Shown here: one piece after another, positions 44,891-53,457 of the stretch | How positions within the stretch are numbered: the first letter of the stretch is position 1 | Layout: the number at the start of each line of letters is the position of its first letter | The notes under the pieces: model-generated | Told to the model about the DNA's origin: nothing | Database searches by the model: none | What the model saw: only the letters and a program-made list of their open reading frames with translations | Program-made: the position numbers and the translations under genes | Assembly (NCBI GenBank): GCA_910587055.1 | Contig: CAJUKY010000011.1 | Span: forward strand, 1 to 64,000 | Source: Candidatus Gastranaerophilales bacterium | GTDB lineage: Bacteria > Cyanobacteriota > Vampirovibrionia > Gastranaerophilales > Gastranaerophilaceae | Reading direction: 5' to 3' | Length of the DNA: 64,000 bases

Positions 44891-45511
44891 TTAATTTTTT
44901 GAAGCCAAAAGCAGGATTATTGCAAGGATACCAAGAATAAAGGCGCTCAGCTTATTTATTTTTGTCATAAGTTTTGTATTTTGTATAAAAATTTTATTCA
45001 AATATGAAGAAAGAATTGAAACAATACAAAAAACAGATGTGCTTATAATCATAAAAATTATACCTAGCATAAACATATAAAGCCCTTTATGAGAGGCATC
45101 AGCCGAAGTAAACTGGGGCAGAAAAGCAAGAAAGAATAAAATAACTTTCGGATTTAAAAGATTCATTAAAAGTCCTTTTTTAAACCCGTATTTTGCGGCT
45201 TTTTCTTCAGATATTACTGTTTTATCGGCATTTTTGTAAGTTTTATATGCCAGATACAAAAGATAAAATGCGCCAAAATATTTTAAAATGTTAAATGCAA
45301 AATCAGATTTTTGAAAAATAATTGCAATCCCGAAAGATGCAAGTGCAGCGTGGATAATACATCCCGCACCAAGCCCGAGAGATACAAAAAGAGCTTCTTT
45401 TGCACCTTTTGTAATTCCCTGTGTAATTACAAAAATAATATCAGGCCCGGGCATAAGAGCCAGAAGGATTACGGATAATATATAGAATAAAATATTATGA
45501 AATTCCGGCAT
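44891..45511 (-). CDS. LysE/RhtB-family amino acid exporter
   Basis: 206 residues, six hydrophobic segments. The family motif MPGPDIIFVITQGITKGAKEALFVSLGLGAGCIIHA lies at residues 20-55 (shown as parts MPGPDIIFV and GLGAGCIIHA). LysE/RhtB proteins export amino acids such as lysine, threonine or homoserine lactone. It diverges from the tryptophan-codon leader at 45680; the palindrome at 45601 lies between them, so the exporter and the leader gene may share control. Confidence 0.9.
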   Translation of the reverse strand: MPEFHNILFYILSVILLALMPGPDIIFVITQGITKGAKEALFVSLGLGAGCIIHAALASFGIAIIFQKSDFAFNILKYFGAFYLLYLAYKTYKNADKTVISEEKAAKYGFKKGLLMNLLNPKVILFFLAFLPQFTSADASHKGLYMFMLGIIFMIISTSVFCIVSILSSYLNKIFIQNTKLMTKINKLSAFILGILAIILLLASKN

Positions 45512-45600
45512 AAAAATAAATGTTTCCGTCTTTATTAATGCTTCTTTAAAAAACCATAGACCAGTTTGTTTTTATAAACAGTGATATAATAATACGCTCT

Positions 45601-45624
45601 TTTGTTTCTGTCAATAGAAACAAA
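45601..45624. promoter_or_regulatory. Palindromic operator candidate
   Basis: Perfect inverted repeat TTTGTTTCT (45601-45609), six-base spacer, AGAAACAAA (45616-45624). It lies 7 bp upstream of the -35 box of the Trp leader and 90 bp from the LysE gene start. A dimeric regulator site is likely. Confidence 0.6.
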
Positions 45625-45630
45625 ATATTG

Positions 45631-45659
45631 TTGACAAAAAAATATTTTTACAGTATTTA
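45631..45659 (+). promoter_or_regulatory. Promoter of the Trp-codon leader
   Basis: A perfect TTGACA (45631-45636), 17-bp spacer and a weak -10 TATTTA (45654-45659). The leader peptide ATG is at 45680 with AAAGGA upstream. Confidence 0.6.
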
Positions 45660-45679
45660 AAGGGTATAAAGGAAAAAAT

Positions 45680-45763
45680 ATGACATTTAATTTTAATAAT
45701 ATAAATACAAACTGGTGGTGGCTTGTTAATTTGTTAACAGGTCGTCCGCTTTTATATTATTAA
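45680..45763 (+). CDS. Tryptophan-rich leader peptide (attenuator peptide)
   Basis: 27 codons with AAAGGA ahead of the ATG. Codons 12-14 are three consecutive TGG (45713-45721), giving TNWWWLVNLLTGRP. Three adjacent Trp codons in a short coupled frame that ends before a terminator is the hallmark of trp attenuation, as in enteric TrpL. Stop is TAA at 45761-45763. The gene that follows is not a trp biosynthesis gene. Confidence 0.8.
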   Translation: MTFNFNNINTNWWWLVNLLTGRPLLYY

Positions 45764-45822
45764 TTCAGCAAATATTTATATAATTTTAAAAAACCCTGTT
45801 GACAGCAAGACGGGGTCTTTTT
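45722..45822 (+). promoter_or_regulatory. Tryptophan-responsive transcription attenuator (1:2, 2:3, 3:4 hairpins)
   Basis: Segment 1 CTTGTTAA (45722-45729) starts directly after the Trp codons and pairs with segment 2 TTAACAGG (45734-45741). The AACAGG of segment 2 also pairs perfectly with CCTGTT of segment 3 (45795-45800). Segment 3 ACCCTGTT (45793-45800) alternatively pairs with segment 4 AAGACGGGGT (45807-45816; the pairing uses 45809-45816) to make a terminator followed by CTTTTT. A ribosome stalled at the Trp codons masks segment 1, so 2:3 forms and transcription continues. Confidence 0.78.
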
Positions 45823-45850
45823 AGTTATATGAATTTAAAGGAAAAATAAA

Positions 45851-47128
45851 ATGTCAGCAATACAAACAAATAAATTAGTTCAAAATTTACCGTCATACAT
45901 AAAACCGATTGCAAACCACCTTCAAAAACAAGAAGCAAAAGGCGGCGCAAGCCTTGCAAATTCAAGATTTATTCAAGATACTATGACAAATTTTGCTCCA
46001 AAGGCAGTATTTTCAAGGTCAAAAGCCGATTTTTTCGATATGGGTTTTTTGGAAATTTCCGAAAGTATGCTTGTTTATTACTGCCCTTCTTTAATAGGCG
46101 AAAAAATCTTTAGAAAAACTTATTCCAAGGGTTTGAATGATAAACTCTGCAAAGAAATATCAAAACCGCTTGAAACCCTTAAAAACAGTGAGGCTTTAAA
46201 AAAGGAAGAACTGAATAAAATAAAACCCGTAAAAGCAGCCATAGCAATAAGTTCAATGTTTATCCCGCTTACAGAATATACGCTTAATTTTTTTAAAAAT
46301 CTGTTTACGTTAAAACTTTTTAAACAATCAGATTTTGACAATATTGCAAATTTAAATAAATCAAAAGAAAAATATGAGGATAAACAAAAATAAGAAAAAG
46401 TTAAAAAAAGCGCCATAAAAAATATAATCGGGGCAGGCGCTGTATTTGCGGGGCTTTTAGGGTTATCTGCCTTAGTTTTAAAAAAGGGTGAAAATTCAAA
46501 AACGATACAAAAACTGACAGATTTTATTTTAACTCCCGGGGATGTTTTATTTAAAAATAATGAAAAAGCAAGAAAAACCGTAAATAAGTATTTCTCGCTT
46601 GATTTTGCGGATAATAACGGAAAACTAGGTTTAGGGCACGGGCAGTTAACCGCCTGTGTGCTGATAGGGGGGCTTGGATATCTTAAAGCAGCACATGACA
46701 GAGGAAAACAAAATTTCCTAGAAACGCTTTTTCGATATCCGCTTGTCGGATTTTATGTTATAACCGGAAGCGAACTTTTAGAAAAAGGATTTAAGAATTT
46801 TCTCAAAAATAAAAAAGGATACAAAGAAATTATAGATAATAATCTGAATGTTAAAAAGTTTTCCGAATTATCCGAAATTGCACAAAGACTTGCAAAAGAA
46901 AATAAAACGGATATTAATAATGAATTTAAAGCCCTTGTAGGCAAAAAGGCAATAATAGGCGCCGTTCCTTTTGCTTTTTCAATTGCTGTTATGGGACTTT
47001 TTGTTGCGGGCGTTTCAAGATTTTTCACACAATACAGGTACAATAAAGAACAAAAAGAAAAAGAAAGAAATTTCAGCGGAAATTTTATGACATTTGACAA
47101 CTTTCAAAAATCACTTAATACCAAATAA
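45851..47128 (+). pseudogene. Unknown membrane-associated protein gene split by an in-frame TAA
   Basis: Two frames, 45851-46393 and the remainder to 47128, are in the same reading frame, separated only by a TAA at 46391-46393. Read through, the protein would have 425 residues with at least two hydrophobic segments (GAGAVFAGLLGLSALVL; VPFAFSIAVMGLFVAGV) and no recognised family. Between the stop and the GTG at 46658 the translation stays protein-like, so this is one gene hit by a nonsense mutation (CAA or GAA to TAA) rather than two genes. It is the first gene after the Trp attenuator and has AAAGGA before its ATG. Confidence 0.8.
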
Positions 47129-47196
47129 TTTATCAAAGATTGCGAAATATATTCAGCATATGAATTAAATTATGCTTTTTATGATAGTATTTTTGT

Positions 47197-48537
47197 ATGG
47201 AATTATTGTTTAATCCTGTTTTAATATCTGTCATTATTCTCTGCTTATTGTGCATTTTAAAGGTTAATGTTTTATTTTCCTTAATGATAAGTTCAATTAT
47301 TGCAGGATTAATTTCTAAAATGCCCATGGACAGGATTATGAATTTATTTATATCGGGAATGGGGCAAAATTCCGAAACTGCATTAAGCTACATCCTTTTA
47401 GGAACACTGGCCGCTGCTATGACACATACGGGGCTTGCCAAAATAATTGCGGTTAAAATATCTTCTTTTATTAAAGATAACAAATATCTTTTAATCGGAA
47501 TTCTTGTTTTAATTTCAATGATGTCGCAAAATTTAATCCCTGTTCACATTGCGTTTATTCCGATTTTAATCCCGCCTCTTTTACCTTTAATGAATAAATT
47601 AAAGCTTGACAGAAGAATAATTGCCTGCTCTCTTGCTTTCGGCTTAAAAGCGCCTTATATTGCCATTCCTGCGGGATTCGGGCTTATATTTCAGGGGCTT
47701 ATTGCAGACAATATGACAAATAACGGAATAGAAGTTTTAAAGCAGGATGTCTGGAAATCCAGCTGGATTTTAGGGTTCGCTATGTTTATAGCACTTCTTG
47801 TTGCAATTTTTATAACCTACAGAAAACCCAGAGAGTATGCAGCTGTTAATAACTGCAGTGCAGAAAGCGGTTTTACACCGGCCGGAAACGAAAGTAAAAA
47901 CGCCGGCAGTTCCATAGATTTAAAATTTAAAAAGGAACATTTTATAACCTTGCTCGGTGCGATAGTAACTTTAATTATTCAGCTTGTAAGCGGTTCTTTG
48001 CCTTTAGGGGCGCTATGCGGGCTTATTATAATATTCGGCCTCCGCGCCGTATCGCATAAAAATATGGATTTTTTAATCAATGAGGGCGTGGGCTTGATGG
48101 GCTATATTGCCTTTGTTATGCTTGTTTGCGCGGGATATGCGCTGGTTTTAAAAGAAACGGGCGGAATTGAAGGCTTAATAAATTCAATACTGCCCTTTGT
48201 TCAAAATTCAAAACTGCTTGCAGCAGCCGCAATGCTATTTATAGGCTTAATTATAACAATCGGCATAGGTTCATCTTTCGGAACAATCCCGATACTCGCG
48301 GTTTTATTTATACCTTTATGTTTAAAGCTCGGTTTTTCGACTTCACAAAGCGTAATTCTTCTTTGTGCGGCAGCTGCACTTGGAGATGCAGGCTCGCCCG
48401 CTTCGGATACAACGCTTGGCCCTACGGCAGGTTTAAATGCCGACGGCCGGCATAATCACATAAAAGATACCTGTATTCCTACCTTTATACATTTTAATAC
48501 AGCTCTTATCATTGCGGCGCTGATTGCGGTTTTGTAA
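47197..48537 (+). CDS. YuiF/NhaC-type transporter (Na+/H+ antiporter superfamily)
   Basis: 446 residues, about 11 transmembrane helices. N-terminal block NPVLISVIILCLLCILKVN and ALSYILLGTLAAAMTHTGL, and C-terminal GDAGSPASDTTLGPTAGLNADG match the YuiF branch of the NhaC-like family. Family members are annotated as Na+/H+ antiporters, while some YuiF proteins have been proposed by regulon analysis to carry amino acids. It lies 68 bp after the broken gene, with a weak hairpin plus T-run (47155-47180) between them, and has no ribosome site, so it may have its own leaderless promoter or depend on the Trp attenuator. Confidence 0.85.
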   Translation: MELLFNPVLISVIILCLLCILKVNVLFSLMISSIIAGLISKMPMDRIMNLFISGMGQNSETALSYILLGTLAAAMTHTGLAKIIAVKISSFIKDNKYLLIGILVLISMMSQNLIPVHIAFIPILIPPLLPLMNKLKLDRRIIACSLAFGLKAPYIAIPAGFGLIFQGLIADNMTNNGIEVLKQDVWKSSWILGFAMFIALLVAIFITYRKPREYAAVNNCSAESGFTPAGNESKNAGSSIDLKFKKEHFITLLGAIVTLIIQLVSGSLPLGALCGLIIIFGLRAVSHKNMDFLINEGVGLMGYIAFVMLVCAGYALVLKETGGIEGLINSILPFVQNSKLLAAAAMLFIGLIITIGIGSSFGTIPILAVLFIPLCLKLGFSTSQSVILLCAAAALGDAGSPASDTTLGPTAGLNADGRHNHIKDTCIPTFIHFNTALIIAALIAVL

Positions 48538-48553
48538 GGTTTACCGATTTTTA

Positions 48554-50377
48554 TTATACGGCCGCTTCCTGTTTTTTAAACTGCATCTCATAAAGATTCT
48601 TATACTGTCCGTTTTCAATTTGCATCAGTTCTTCATGGGTGCCAAGCTCCACAAGCTCGCCTTCATTTATAACCGCAATTCTATCAGCGTTTTTAATCGT
48701 TGATAATCTGTGAGCGATGATAAATACCGTTCTGTTTTTCATTAAATTATCCATTGCCTTTTGAACAATGGCTTCGGATTCATTATCAAGAGCAGATGTC
48801 GCCTCGTCTAATATTACAACAGGCGCATTTCTGAGCATCGCCCTTGCAATTGCGACCCTCTGTCTTTGCCCGCCGGATAACGTCAGGCCGCGTTCTCCAA
48901 TTTCGGTTTCCAGACCTTCGGGTAATTCTTGAATCATTTCCTCAAGATGCGCCGCCTTAATTGCCTCTGTAAGTTCTTCATCCGTTGCATCCGGATTACC
49001 CATCATGATGTTTTCTTTAATGGTTCCCGTATATAAAAAATTATCCTGAAAAACCATTGAAATATTATTTCTTAAAGATTTTAAAGAGATATCTCTTAAA
49101 TCAATTCCATCAATAGTGATTGAACCGGATTTAATATCATAAAAACGCGGAATAAGGTTTACAAGGGTTGATTTACCGCCGCCTGAGTTTCCTACAACTG
49201 CAAGAGTTTCATTTTTAGTTACGGTTAAACTTAAATTTTTCAATACGGGATGCTCCGGTATATATTCAAAATTTACATTTTTAAACTCAATTTTATTGTT
49301 TAATCCGCTTAATTCAACAGGGTTTTCACAATCCGTAATTTCCGGTTCCAAATCAAACAGTTCAAATACACGGCCCATTGCAACAAATATATTTTGAATA
49401 CCCGTCATCGTATTGCCCAGTGTTTTTACGGGTTTATAAAGCAATAAAAGCGAAGTAACAAAAGAAGCAAAGCTTCCTGCCGTCATTTGCCCCGAATTAA
49501 TTAAATACGTTCCGAAACCAAGAACAAAAGCAATACCGAAAGATGCAATTAAGTACATTAAAGGGCTCATCCAGCCTGCACGTTTTAATAATGACATTCC
49601 TATATTATATGAATCCCAGGTTTGCTTTTTAAAATATTCATACTGCCTGTCTTGCAGCCCGTATGCGGCCATTACTTTATTGCCTGAGTATGTTTCATTG
49701 ATATTTGTAGTTATTTTTCCTCCGATAACCATATTTTTATTAGAGGTTTCCTTTATTCTTTTTCTTATTAAAGATACAGGAACAAAAGCAACACATAATA
49801 CCAAAATGCCTATGAATGCCAGTTTCCATGAACTGTACAGCATAACCGCAATCAATCCGAGCGCGCCGCAGGCTGCGGTGGTTATGGTTTTAATATTTTC
49901 CACAATACCCGCTGATGCCGTACCCGGATCACCCATATATCTTGAAATAATGATACCTGAGGAATTTTCGTCAAAAAATTGCGGGTGCATATGAACAAGT
50001 CGATAAAATAAATCGAATTTAACATTGTTTGTTATGTGGTTGCTTGTCCAGGCGGAAATGTAATCGTTTAAATATCTTAAAACCCCCTGTGCCGCTGCAA
50101 ATAATACAACCCCGATCGGCAGTATAAAAGACATTTGGATGGAGGTAATTGTAAAACCGTGGTTTGCAATATTAAAAGCAAATTCTTTTCCGCCAATAAC
50201 ATAGTCCATATAAGGTTTTAGCGCAAAGGCTGTTACACCGTCCAAAAGCCCGAGAGGAATTGCAATTGCAAAGCCTACAAGTATTCTGAACCAATATGGC
50301 TTTATATAAGGCCAAATCCGGCTTAAAAGCCAGCTGTATTTAAATGAATTTTTCGCAGTAGTTATTTCAAGTTTCAC
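48554..50377 (-). CDS. MsbA-like ABC exporter (fused membrane and ATPase domains)
   Basis: 607 residues, half-transporter. Six transmembrane helices (about 20-310) precede the nucleotide-binding domain: Walker A GNSGGGKST, Q-loop MVFQDNFLYTG, signature LSGGQRQR, Walker B VVILDEATSALD and H-loop IAHRLST. This type IV exporter family includes the lipid A flippase MsbA and many lipid or glycolipid exporters. Position next to the glycan operon suggests export of lipid-linked saccharide or lipid A core; specificity is not visible. Converges on the YuiF-type gene. The 283-bp gap upstream (50378-50660) shows no gene. Confidence 0.9.
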   Translation of the reverse strand: MKLEITTAKNSFKYSWLLSRIWPYIKPYWFRILVGFAIAIPLGLLDGVTAFALKPYMDYVIGGKEFAFNIANHGFTITSIQMSFILPIGVVLFAAAQGVLRYLNDYISAWTSNHITNNVKFDLFYRLVHMHPQFFDENSSGIIISRYMGDPGTASAGIVENIKTITTAACGALGLIAVMLYSSWKLAFIGILVLCVAFVPVSLIRKRIKETSNKNMVIGGKITTNINETYSGNKVMAAYGLQDRQYEYFKKQTWDSYNIGMSLLKRAGWMSPLMYLIASFGIAFVLGFGTYLINSGQMTAGSFASFVTSLLLLYKPVKTLGNTMTGIQNIFVAMGRVFELFDLEPEITDCENPVELSGLNNKIEFKNVNFEYIPEHPVLKNLSLTVTKNETLAVVGNSGGGKSTLVNLIPRFYDIKSGSITIDGIDLRDISLKSLRNNISMVFQDNFLYTGTIKENIMMGNPDATDEELTEAIKAAHLEEMIQELPEGLETEIGERGLTLSGGQRQRVAIARAMLRNAPVVILDEATSALDNESEAIVQKAMDNLMKNRTVFIIAHRLSTIKNADRIAVINEGELVELGTHEELMQIENGQYKNLYEMQFKKQEAAV

Positions 50378-50660
50378 GTTATTTTTCCTTCTTGGTAATA
50401 TATTTTCTTGTTATCCATAGACATTATTTCAATATTAGTATGATTTTACTACAAAACACTGTTGGATTGCATTTTTAGTATAAATCAGTTTATTCTTATA
50501 TCCTTCATTTTTTCAGGCATTCCGTAATAATATTATAGTCAGTTTCTTTAATTAAGTTATATGTTTTTTGCCAAAAGAATTATGCTACACCGTTAAAAAA
50601 ATGCTTTTATTCAAAAGAAGCGATTTATTAACCAATAGCTTTTATTTATCCATTTTGAGA

Positions 50661-51500
50661 TTATCCCATTTCCTTTATCATTTCTTCCACTGTTGGAATA
50701 TTTACATAGTTTGCGTTGTTCCACAGTTCGCTATTCCAACCGTTATTTGTTGTCGCAATTGTTCTGTCAATTGCAATTGGCGCATTGATATCTTCAATTG
50801 TTATATCCATTCTATCAAAAACCCGTGCAAAAATATGCAGCATCTGAGCTTTTGTTACAATATCAAAAGGCACAACATGCTGTAAACCGGGTTTAAAAGA
50901 ATTATTTTCAATAACGCCTGTGCAAATTTTTGCAAAAGCCCTTGTTGTAACGCCATTCCAAAGATGATTCTTAAATCCTTTTATTTGAGCATTTTTCGGC
51001 TGGTTCAAAAACCATTCCAAAAGGGAAAGAAAGCCCTTTTGTTCTCTGCCTATTATTGAGCATCTTAAGTTTAAAAAATTATCCGCACAAACTTCCCCGA
51101 GGCTCTTTGTTTTGCCGTAGACATCAATTGCATTATGCTTATCATCTTCTGTATAAGCGCCTTTAACACCATCATACACACAATCGGTAGCAATTTGAAT
51201 AACCTTTGTTCCTGTGATTTTTGAAGCTTGCGCTAATTTATGAGGGAAAAGGCCGTTAACTTCAATTGCCCTTTGAACTTCTTTTGAATTGTCATCGTGA
51301 ATATAAGGTTTAATTATACCTATACAATTAATTGCATATTCGCAGCCGTCTAAAACCTTTATGATATCATCCGCGCTGCAATTTTGCGCATCAAGTTCAT
51401 TTCTTGTTGTTGCAACAATGTCAAATCCGTTTTGTTGAAAAAAACTTTCAACCTCCGAGCCCAGCATGCCGGTTTTACCTAAAATAGCTGTTTTTGTCAT
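50661..51500 (-). CDS. RmlD-like nucleotide-sugar 4-reductase (WbvR/CapF N-domain type)
   Basis: 279 residues, extended SDR. N-terminal NAD(P) loop GKTGMLG (8-14), catalytic YGKTK near residue 127, and IATDCVYDG. It begins directly after the dehydratase stop (TAAATG). With the neighbouring CapE/FnlA-type dehydratase and WecB-like epimerase it makes the three-enzyme set for UDP-N-acetyl-L-quinovosamine or L-fucosamine. The single-domain size without the CapF cupin resembles WbvR, so L-rhamnosamine/L-quinovosamine synthesis is favoured, as inference. Confidence 0.8.
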   Translation of the reverse strand: MTKTAILGKTGMLGSEVESFFQQNGFDIVATTRNELDAQNCSADDIIKVLDGCEYAINCIGIIKPYIHDDNSKEVQRAIEVNGLFPHKLAQASKITGTKVIQIATDCVYDGVKGAYTEDDKHNAIDVYGKTKSLGEVCADNFLNLRCSIIGREQKGFLSLLEWFLNQPKNAQIKGFKNHLWNGVTTRAFAKICTGVIENNSFKPGLQHVVPFDIVTKAQMLHIFARVFDRMDITIEDINAPIAIDRTIATTNNGWNSELWNNANYVNIPTVEEMIKEMG

Positions 51501-52541
51501 TTATTTTGCAACTCCCACAAATTCTTTTGTTTTTAATTCTTGTTGAATATAATCTAATTTCAGCAAAGTATCAATGACGCCTTGCTTTGTTAATCTTGCA
51601 GTGTTGAACGAAGTATATTCTTCTTTTTGAGTAATTGTTTTATCACCTTTATTAAAATATTTATCATAATTTAAATCTCTATTATCGGCAGGAATTCTGT
51701 AAAAATGCCCCATATCAACAGCTTTTGCCATTTCTTCTCTGTTTACAAGAGTTTCATGGGGTTTTTCACCGTGTCTTGTGCCTATAACTTTAATTTCAGA
51801 TTTAGGATTAAACAGTTCTCTTATAGCATCCGCCAAATCATAAATGGTTGATGCAGGTGCTTTTTGTACAAAAGTATCACCTGTGCGGGCATTATTAAAA
51901 GCAAATAATACCAGTTCAACAGATTCTTCCAAAGACATTAAAAATCTTGTCATATTGGGATCTGTTACGGTTAAAGGCTTTCCCTCTTTACATTGTTTAA
52001 TAAATAAAGGAATAACCGAACCGCGGCTTGCCATAACGTTACCGTATCTTGTTGCAGAAAGAACCGTATCATCACTGTTTGTTCTTCTTGATTTTGCAAC
52101 CATTATTTTTTCCATCAAAGCTTTTGTCATACCCATTGCATTAATCGGGTTTACAGCTTTATCGGTTGATAAAACAACAATGTTTTTAACTTTATTATTA
52201 ACGGCAGCATCAATTACATTGCTTGCTCCTATTACATTTGTTGCAACAGCTTCCATAGGATAAAACTCACAGGACGGCACCTGTTTTAAGGCTGCCGCAT
52301 GGAAAACATAATCAACTCCGCTCATTGCTTCAACTATGCTTTTATAATTCCTGACATCTCCTATGTAATATTTAATTCTGTCATCTTTGAAATTATTTCT
52401 CATCCTGTCCTGTTTCTCTTCGTCGCGGGAAAAAATCCTGACCTGTTCAATATCAGTATTATTTATAAAATATTTAAGCATTTTTTGACCGAAAGAACCG
52501 GTACCGCCTGTTATTAATAATGTTTTACCCGAAAAACTCAT
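51501..52541 (-). CDS. UDP-GlcNAc 4,6-dehydratase / 5-epimerase (CapE/FnlA/WbvB type)
   Basis: 346 residues. SDR with GGTGSFGQ loop near residue 12, STDKAVNPINAMGMTKALMEK (catalytic YxxxK replaced by MGMTK, as in inverting dehydratases of the CapE/FlaA1 group), RYGNVMASRGSVIPLF and GTRHGEKPHETL. Catalyses the first step from UDP-GlcNAc toward L-sugars. The ATG at 52541 is set by a perfect AAGGAGG seven bases upstream; a longer frame begins at 52571. First biosynthetic step of the locus. Confidence 0.92.
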   Translation of the reverse strand: MSFSGKTLLITGGTGSFGQKMLKYFINNTDIEQVRIFSRDEEKQDRMRNNFKDDRIKYYIGDVRNYKSIVEAMSGVDYVFHAAALKQVPSCEFYPMEAVATNVIGASNVIDAAVNNKVKNIVVLSTDKAVNPINAMGMTKALMEKIMVAKSRRTNSDDTVLSATRYGNVMASRGSVIPLFIKQCKEGKPLTVTDPNMTRFLMSLEESVELVLFAFNNARTGDTFVQKAPASTIYDLADAIRELFNPKSEIKVIGTRHGEKPHETLVNREEMAKAVDMGHFYRIPADNRDLNYDKYFNKGDKTITQKEEYTSFNTARLTKQGVIDTLLKLDYIQQELKTKEFVGVAK

Positions 52542-52551
52542 TTTTTCCTCC

Positions 52552-53448
52552 TTATAGATATTTTTTGTCAAAATAATTTTTTACGATATTTTTGTCTATC
52601 AGCAATTTTAATATTGGTCTTAGAAAAAATCTGTATGGAATAGCCTTTAAGCGCTTTATGCTTTTTTTATTATCTTCTTGCAGTAATACAGAAAACATAC
52701 AAGACAATAATAATTGCTTTAAGTGCTCCGGATACAATTTTAAATTTTCCTCAGTGCTTATGTGGTGCAATATATTAAATATTCCTCTTAGCAATTTGTG
52801 CGGAGTATCTATTGTATTACGACCGTCTTTTCTTACCCAAGTTAAGCTTTCATTTTTTAAAACTCTGGATGGAAAGTTTTTTATTATATCAATCCATAAA
52901 CAAATATCCTCGCCATAATCATAATTTTCATTGAATCTAAAATTTGTAGTATTAAATACTTTTCGATCCAACATTACCGTAGGAGTCGCTATCGGGCAGC
53001 ATGATAATACATCCGGAAAAAGTATATCCTTATTGCTGTAATCTTCCAATTTTAAATCGGATCTATCCATTGCACTAAATGTCTGATAAATTGTATGAGA
53101 CATTTTACAGCCGGATTTATACATAAATTCCACCTGTTTTTTTATTTTTTGAGGATGGTATAAATCATCAGAATCTAAAAACGCAATATAATCGCCATTG
53201 GAATAATCAATACCGGTATTTCTTGCTCCGGATGCTCCTTTGTTTCTGATATTGTCAACCAATTTTATGCGTGCATCGCATGATATATATTTTATTAATT
53301 CCGATATGTCACATTCAGATTTATCATTAACTAAAATTATTTCAATATTGTTATATGTTTGCTGCTGCACGCTTTTCACTGCATCAATAGTATACTTGAT
53401 TCGGTTATAAAATGGAATTATTACCGTAACTAAACAATCAACGTTCAT
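52552..53448 (-). CDS. Glycosyltransferase family 2
   Basis: 298 residues, GT-A fold. Donor-site sequences VTVIIPFYNR (N-terminus), NDKSECD, and the DXD region FLDSDD near residue 93 are clear. Later sequence (YGEDICLWIDIIKNF) matches acceptor-side ED motifs. It probably adds one sugar to the lipid-linked glycan at the cytoplasmic membrane. Sugar unknown. Part of the overlapping leftward operon. Confidence 0.9.
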   Translation of the reverse strand: MNVDCLVTVIIPFYNRIKYTIDAVKSVQQQTYNNIEIILVNDKSECDISELIKYISCDARIKLVDNIRNKGASGARNTGIDYSNGDYIAFLDSDDLYHPQKIKKQVEFMYKSGCKMSHTIYQTFSAMDRSDLKLEDYSNKDILFPDVLSCCPIATPTVMLDRKVFNTTNFRFNENYDYGEDICLWIDIIKNFPSRVLKNESLTWVRKDGRNTIDTPHKLLRGIFNILHHISTEENLKLYPEHLKQLLLSCMFSVLLQEDNKKSIKRLKAIPYRFFLRPILKLLIDKNIVKNYFDKKYL

Positions 53449-53457
53449 TATTCTTAT

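Noticed and set aside
50378..50660. Possible small gene between the ABC exporter and the glycan operon
   Set aside because: No frame with a ribosome site and protein-like composition was found; only AT-rich sequence with a lone TATAAT.
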